A program made the translations under genes and the position numbers. From the NCBI GenBank assembly GCA_001579985.1, contig LRSR01013844.1, positions 1 to 25,408 on the forward strand: a stretch of 25,408 bases of DNA, given 5' to 3'. Shown one piece after another: positions 20,627-25,408 of this stretch (the stretch's first letter is position 1; each line of letters starts with the position of its first letter). The stretch comes from Hypsibius dujardini (lineage: Eukaryota > Tardigrada > Eutardigrada > Parachela > Hypsibiidae). The notes under the pieces are model-generated. The model did no database searches, had not been told where the DNA came from, and saw nothing but the letters and a program-made list of their open reading frames with translations.

Positions 20627-21013
20627 ATGTCTCCATATATCACAATTCTCGTGCTCACGGTGATCTGCTTAGCATCAGTTACTGGTGAATGACATTCTTT
20701 CTTCTACATCCCAATCTTTGTTTATATAAAATGGCATATTATGCTTTGTGCATTTATTATTTATTTATCCGTTTCAGTAGCCGATAAGAAAAGCGTTTGC
20801 GCGGGAGTGAGAGCCGACCATAAGCAGTCTGGATGTCCGCAGTTTCGACACGCAAGGTGTGTCGCCGTTGCCGGTCACCGACGCTGGTTCATGGGACAAC
20901 AAGAAGTATCCGGGAAATGCTTCACCTCACAAAACTGCCAGTGTGCTAACATCATGAGTCCTTGCGTGGCTACGCCGACGTGTCCGAAAATCCCCTCGGC
21001 CAAATGTGTCTAA
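20627..21013 (+). CDS. Small secreted cysteine-rich protein, copy 1 (97 aa, two exons)
   Basis: Exons 20627-20684 and 20778-21013 (phase 1, donor GTGAAT, acceptor TTTCAG). Exon 1 encodes a signal peptide (MSPYITILVLTVICLASVT); exon 2 the whole mature protein. The mature part has nine cysteines, with the cluster C-x4-C-x-C and a C-x5-C-P-x3-P-x-A-K-C tail. Compared with the duplicate at 24078-24355, a 2-bp deletion just before the stop removes an N-C-C-G-A-Y-F-Y-E end, so this copy is truncated and has lost two further cysteines. The Cys/Pro/Ala tail spacing recalls a motif seen in other invertebrate secreted Cys-rich proteins, but I cannot name the family. Function unknown; extracellular or cuticular binding, or protease inhibition, is only a guess. 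Confidence 0.7.
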
Positions 21014-21559
21014 TTGCTGCGGCGCCTATTTCTATGAAGGTAGTCAGGAAGTAACCTCTCGTTGCTGACAATTGGCAACACATTTTAGTCGTTAATTCAT
21101 CTCTACCGCCTCTTGGTGTTAGATACCGCTGTTAATACTTACAGCGCACGAATGATTCAATTTTAAGGATATTTTGTGGCTCACGTGTATGTCCATCGTA
21201 GCCAGTACAGAAATTAAAATCAATGCAATCAGTTGTGCCTGACCTAACGAAAGGCCCCGTGGTGATTGATCGAAGACCAACTGGTCAAGGAAAGTCCGAA
21301 GAGAAAGACAGCAGCACTCCTCTTTCTCTGAGTATATTCCAACGAAAACATTTTCCACGCGACCGGGTAATAGCGTGGGGCAGACATCATCAATTGAAAG
21401 GATAAAAAACATCGAAATTCCAGGGTTGAAAAACTATACAACCTCCGATGCAGTGGTGATAAAACAAGGTAATCGACCGAAGTATCAAGACTAAAACCGA
21501 AAAGCCAGAAACATTACACATTGCCCCAAATTCAGGCGTCGGTTTGAAGATTTGACTGA
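21014..21559. other. Convergent intergenic region
   Basis: It lies between the cysteine-rich gene (+) and the KLHL20-like gene (-). It contains the former C-terminal codons of the cysteine-rich gene (21014-21047, now beyond the stop) and an ATTAAA at about 21213 on the + strand that could be its polyadenylation signal. No Kelch-repeat coding sequence is present on the minus strand. Confidence 0.55.
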
Positions 21560-22729
21560 TCAGTCGCTATCGCAGTACGAGCAGTCGCAGTGTCGGGAGG
21601 ACTGCGACCAGTACTGCGGTATCCTGGGCTGCGGTACCTTGGGCTGCGGTTCCTTGGGTTTGGCCAACATCGGCTTTCTAGGTCTGGTACGAGGTCCCTG
21701 CATTTCTGACCGCTCGGCCGGGAGCAAAATTTGGTAGTTTTTGGCTTCGTCGACAATCTCTCGGCATCGTTTGTCAGACTTGACCAGTGGTTCATGATCG
21801 ACTGTGTTGACCAGAAATTTCGACGCCACGAGGCAGAGACGAATATTCTCGAGGACGACAGCGACATGAACACGTCGCTCCCGTACATCGTGCCTCAACC
21901 AACTGACCGCAGCCTGAAAACCAAGAAGAATATGCATTGAAGCTGGGTTATCGGTTGTCCACCTACGCGTTCATTGGTCAGGTTACCCATCTAAAAATCT
22001 GTCATTAATAGCTCAAGCTTCTTCTTGTCTATTTATCGGGATTCCATTTAAACACTTTCTCAAGCATATTTGTCTGTCTGACTCGTTTGAAACAAACTTT
22101 GAGCACAATCTCTTACCTGATAAACTTGTTCTTCGTTTCGCACATTCAACTCATCGCTCTGAATCAAATCCACCAGTTGGGCAACCGGCAACAACAGAAA
22201 CTCCTCGCTCACCACCACATCCGTGAAATTCTGGTGGGCGAACCGGTTAGCCGCCTTCAACAAATCACGACAGCTATATGCATCCGCAAATGACCGAATT
22301 CCCAAACAATTCGACGGATCCAGCTGTTTCTTCAAAAAATCGCAGCAGTTGTCCTGAATTTCTTGTATTTGGAGGAGACAGGCGGCCGGTAAAAGTGTCT
22401 GAACGTTTCGCTCTTCAATGCTGATCTTTCCGGTGTATGCGAAGTCCACCAAGTCTTGCACGGCAGTTTCATCGATGTCGTGAAGAGTTACGTCCGTCTG
22501 GCGGCTTTCGTCGAGGGCTCCAGTAAACATGGCTCGAAAGTATGGACTGAAAAGAACAAATTGAAGCATATGTAGTAAAAATTACAGACAGAGATAGAAA
22601 ATGCCAGAGCCTGAAAACAAGTTGGCAGGTAGTCAAATCAGTAAACCCAGAGACAAATATATAATGAACCATAGAGAGACGCACATATAAAAATAAACGT
22701 TCTGTTGATCAGGCAGGCAGGCAGGCAGG

Positions 22730-22793
<64 letters not shown>

Positions 22794-23028
22794 TGGAGAG
22801 ACGGAAAAGCTGACAGTACCTGCAGGCAGCTAGTACAGCTCGATGAGCGAAAATTTGGCGTTCTCCGACAAGGATAGTAACATCACAGAGTTCGTTGTTG
22901 CGTCTGAGTTCGCACAACAAAGCGAGAATGTCCTGATGATGCTTATCGGAAACGTACAACGTCTTACCGGAAGCGGACGAAAATTCTGAGGCGGAAACGT
23001 CCGGGAAACGTTCGATACTGCCTGCCAT
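21560..23028 (-). CDS. KLHL20-like BTB-BACK protein lacking the Kelch propeller (330 aa)
   Basis: KLHL20 is a CUL3 ubiquitin-ligase adaptor: BTB binds CUL3 and the Kelch propeller binds substrate. Exons 23028-22820, 22546-22117, 21913-21560, all in phase. Residues about 47-150 are a BTB domain ([32 protein letters not shown]) and about 150-290 a BACK region ([57 protein letters not shown]), nearly identical to KLHL20/diablo proteins. At residue 295, where KLHL20 enters its first Kelch repeat, the sequence changes to a 36-residue tail with [15 protein letters not shown] repeats and a Cys-rich end, then TGA. The first exon seems to start at an acceptor (AG 23160-23159), is open upstream of the ATG, and implies a 5' exon further right. 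Likely a truncated paralogue that binds CUL3 but not Kelch substrates. Confidence 0.88.
22711..22793. repeat. (GACA)n/(GGCA)n array in KLHL20-like intron 1
   Basis: A nearly pure GACA run preceded by GGCA units. On the gene's sense strand it is TGTC and begins about 26 nt after the donor at 22819. Confidence 0.95.
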
Positions 23029-23158
23029 TTTACGACGAAATGAGTGGCGTCCGGGAAAGCGAAAACCCCACAGCAACCGCGACAACCGAGATGGCTTGTG
23101 GAGGAAAGGCACGGTGGAATGGGACACGCTGGAGATGTGGGACGATCCTCTCTGCCGT

Positions 23159-23862
23159 CTGTCAAACAGAAAAAAAAACAATTAATAACACATAGGGTCT
23201 TTTTTAGCAACCTAAAGTAGTTGGAACAAGCAAGCGGGGCACAGTAACAAGACATGACATGAGTGGAGTGACGCACCCTGAAACAAAAGGTAGCTCATAT
23301 GAAAGGGCTGTAGGTGCAGTAGTAGACTCTCCATCAGCTCTTTTTATTATGAGCAGCCAGGCGTGGTTAGATGACACATCGCACGGGTTAGGTGACGAAG
23401 TTGATGAAAGGCGCCAATATGGAAATGAACGTGGCGCCCTCTCGTGCTTGACAGCTGGAAACACAAAACGATTATCAATCTTATCTATTACTGTATTTTA
23501 AATCATGTCGTATTAAAAAATCTAGGCTTTTTATTTTTTCAGACCGTATGTCCGTATGTGTGTCTGGCAGTCTGTCTGTCTGTCTGTCTGTCTGGCTGGC
23601 AGTCATGGGCGGGGTAATCACATTCAGTGCTCGCATGATTGGCCAGTGAAGTCTAGGGCGCCATACCTTTCGGACTACAGTGAATATCAAGCTCGAGCGT
23701 TGCCGAAGATGAACGTCTGAAAGCTTTGGGGACTGGCTCAATAAAGAATAAAATCTGTTCGTTCTCAGTACTAGTAAGAAATATCTGAACTTAAGACATC
23801 AGTTCTGATTTCGCAAACAAATTGACTGAGCTCCTCGGTCTTTCCCTCGATCGCGTCGAATG
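23159..23862. other. Intergenic region 5' of the KLHL20-like gene
   Basis: A strong polypyrimidine-AG acceptor on the minus strand ends at 23159, so a 5' exon of the KLHL20-like gene probably lies in or beyond this region but was not recognised. A TGTC array occupies about 23561-23603. Two adjacent AATAAA signals on the + strand (23740-23745 and 23747-23752) suggest the 3' end of an unrecognised + strand transcript or retroelement tail. Confidence 0.45.
23561..23603. repeat. Short (TGTC)n array
   Basis: A run of TGTC flanked on both sides by TGGCAG. Confidence 0.9.
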
Positions 23863-23925
23863 CTAGTTGATACTTTATAGTGGTCATGCTAGACTCAGGC
23901 TACCTTACTTCACTCAGCCAAAAGG

Positions 23926-24355
23926 ATATCTTCATGTATTAAGATTCTCCTGCTCACGTTGATCTGCTTAGCATCAGGTTACCGGTGAATGACCCTCTTT
24001 CTTCTACATCCCAATCTTTGTTTAATATAAAATGGCATATTATGCTCTGTGTATCGTATCTTATTTATCCGTTTCAGTAGCCGAAAAGAAAAGCGTTTGC
24101 GCGGGAGTGAGAGCCGACCATAAGCAGTCTGGATATCTGCAGTTTCGACACGCAAGGTGTGTCGCCGTTGCCGGTCACCGACGCTGGTTCATGGGGCAAC
24201 AAGAAGTATCCGGGAAATACTTCCCCTCACAAAACTGCCAGTGTGCCAACTTCATGAGTCCCTGCGTGGCTACGCTAACCTTTCCGAAAATCCCCTCGGC
24301 CAAATGTATGCCCAACTGCTGCGGCGCCTATTTCTATGAAAGTACAGAAGAGTGA
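23926..24355 (+). pseudogene. Cysteine-rich gene copy 2, degenerate or remodelled duplicate
   Basis: Duplicate of 20549-21047, lying on the other side of the KLHL20-like gene. In the exon-1 counterpart (23926-23984) the ATG is ATA and one extra base before the old donor shifts the phase. Exon 2 (24078-24355) is open to TGA and keeps the full C-terminus (CMPNCCGAYFYESTEE), but three cysteines have become Tyr, Tyr and Phe relative to copy 1. An ATG at 24032 inside the former intron reads in frame through the old acceptor and gives a hydrophobic leader (MAYYALCIVSYLSVSVA), so a one-exon 107-residue secreted product is possible. I call it a pseudogene by default; it could be a live remodelled gene. 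Confidence 0.55.
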
Positions 24356-24743
24356 GCCAGCGAAGTTGGGACAGTTTCCGTTTAACGCATTCTGAAGAGG
24401 TTCTCTACGCCATAAATTGTCCAAGTTATTTGTATTTAAAAGCCCATGATTACCTCTACCAAAAAAGTTAAGTTGATGAGGAATTTGGACTTCTAAATAA
24501 TTTTAGAATTTACTTTAACCGACCAGGGTGAGAAAAATGCATAAAATTTTAAACAACAAAATCAGAAATCAGCTTGATCGGGAGCATTTTTTGTACTTTT
24601 TCTCATTAATTTCTCTACTGCTATCATTTCATTATTATTCCGGCATTTATTATCCTTATAAAAACCTTCTTACATTTGAAAAATTGGTAAAATAGACAGT
24701 GGTCAAGCGCTAATCTTCAAAACTCGTGCGAAAATTGACTTTT
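24356..24743. other. AT-rich non-coding stretch
   Basis: No open frame or repeat of note until the satellite at 24744. Confidence 0.5.
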
Positions 24744-25085
24744 ATCCGATGCATGATCCGATACAAAAAACGGATATCCGATGCATGGTCCGATACAAAA
24801 AACGGATATCCAATGCATGGTCCGATACAAAAAACGGATATCCGATGCATGGTCCGATACAAAAAACGGATATCCGATGCATGGTCCGATACAAAAAACG
24901 GATATCCGATGCATGATCCGATACAAAAAACGGTTATCCGATGCATGATCCGATACAAAAAACGGATATCCGATGCATGATCCGATACAAAAAACGGATA
25001 TCCGATGCATGGTCCGATACAAAAAACGGATATCCAATGCATGGTCCGATACAAAAAACGGATATCCGATGCATGGTCCGATACA
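24744..25085. repeat. 32-bp satellite, about 10.7 copies
   Basis: The unit begins ATCCGATGCATGGTCCGATA and continues CAAAAAACGGAT. It repeats at an exact 32-bp period from 24744 to 25064 plus a partial copy. Each unit has the palindromes ATGCAT and, across the junction, CGGATATCCG. Variants are GGTCC/GATCC and CCGAT/CCAAT. Several frames on both strands are open through it, so the Cys/Ile/Tyr-rich conceptual proteins are repeat artefacts. Confidence 0.97.
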
Positions 25086-25329
25086 ACTTATTTGAGGCAT
25101 TTTCGCACGAGAAAGGCCCATTTTCATACTGGAGGGTGATCTTTTACCAAACAGCAGTACACTGAAAAAATTGTTTTTCAATCCGATTTCAATAACACGT
25201 TCAGTGGGAACTCCACAATCCGATTCTTTCAGAATCAAATCAATGAACTGCCAAATGAGACTTTTGTTCGAGCTTTTCTTGATAAAAGATGGCATCAGAG
25301 CCTGGTATTTGTTAGCCCGGAAGCAGCAT
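25086..25329. other. Unique sequence between satellite and right-end repeat
   Basis: No gene recognised. It includes the right-hand inverted copy of CTCGTGCGAAAAT (25100-25112). Confidence 0.45.
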
Positions 25330-25408
25330 ACTAGGCCATATGGCCGACTTTGGTGACCTTTGGTGACCTATGAAGGTCATGGGAGAACTAGGCCATATGG
25401 CTGACTTT
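25330..25408 (+). repeat. Start of a 57-58-bp direct repeat, cut by the window edge
   Basis: ACTAGGCCATATGGCCGACT recurs with one change at the right end (from about 25387). Between them lies GGTGACCTTTGGTGACCTATG with its own short repeat. This may be the first unit of another tandem array. Confidence 0.8.

Noticed and set aside
24710-25295. Overlapping Cys/Ile/Tyr-rich and Lys/Arg/Asp-rich repeat proteins on both strands
   Set aside because: They come from the 32-bp satellite read in shifted frames; opposite-strand frames are open only because the unit lacks stops.
1-25408. Bacterial features (operons, ribosome binding sites, CRISPR arrays), tRNA and rRNA genes
   Set aside because: The DNA is plainly animal with spliced genes; I saw no spacer array and no tRNA or rRNA signature on either strand.

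Overview
The window is animal (eukaryotic) nuclear DNA. Genes are split by short GT-AG introns of about 75-830 bp, the intergenic DNA is rich in simple repeats, and the products are metazoan families: a SPECC1L/cytospin homologue, a DAXX homologue, a cathepsin-L-like protein and a KLHL20-like BTB protein. Compact introns and moderate GC suggest a small-genome invertebrate. A tardigrade would fit, but nothing here proves a phylum. All exon models were built by hand from reading frame, splice consensus and remembered family alignments.

Layout. 1-2678 (-): 5' part of a cytospin gene, running off the left edge before its CH domain. 2727-12829: about 10 kb with no gene I can support, holding many micro- and minisatellites (GA, TGTC, CA, a 20-bp CACATGTG array, a 19-bp GTGAGATTACC array) and one weak membrane-protein-like ORF at 12306-12506. 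12830-16483 (+): a seven-exon DAXX-like histone chaperone with an N-terminal SUMO-interacting motif, the histone-binding helical region and two internal peptide-repeat tracts. One intron holds two different TA-flanked inverted-repeat elements (MITEs). 17109-18904 (-): a six-exon secreted cathepsin-L-fold protein. 20627-21013 (+): a small secreted cysteine-rich protein. 21560-23028 (-): a KLHL20-like BTB-BACK protein. 23926-24355 (+): a second, decayed or remodelled copy of the cysteine-rich gene. 24744-25085: a 32-bp satellite.

Most notable: (1) the cathepsin keeps its prodomain motifs and all three disulfide pairs but has lost Cys, His, Asn and the oxyanion Gln of the active site, and carries a histidine-rich insert, so it looks like a dedicated pseudoprotease. 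(2) The KLHL20-like gene stops right after the BACK region and has a short new Pro/Cys tail in place of the Kelch propeller. (3) The cysteine-rich gene is duplicated on either side of the KLHL gene. One copy has a frameshifted C-terminus; the other lost its signal-peptide exon but has an in-frame ATG inside the former intron that encodes a new signal-peptide-like leader. (4) A MITE family has two copies in the window, one with an internal 84-bp duplication. The neighbouring genes show no common pathway; this is ordinary mixed animal gene order.
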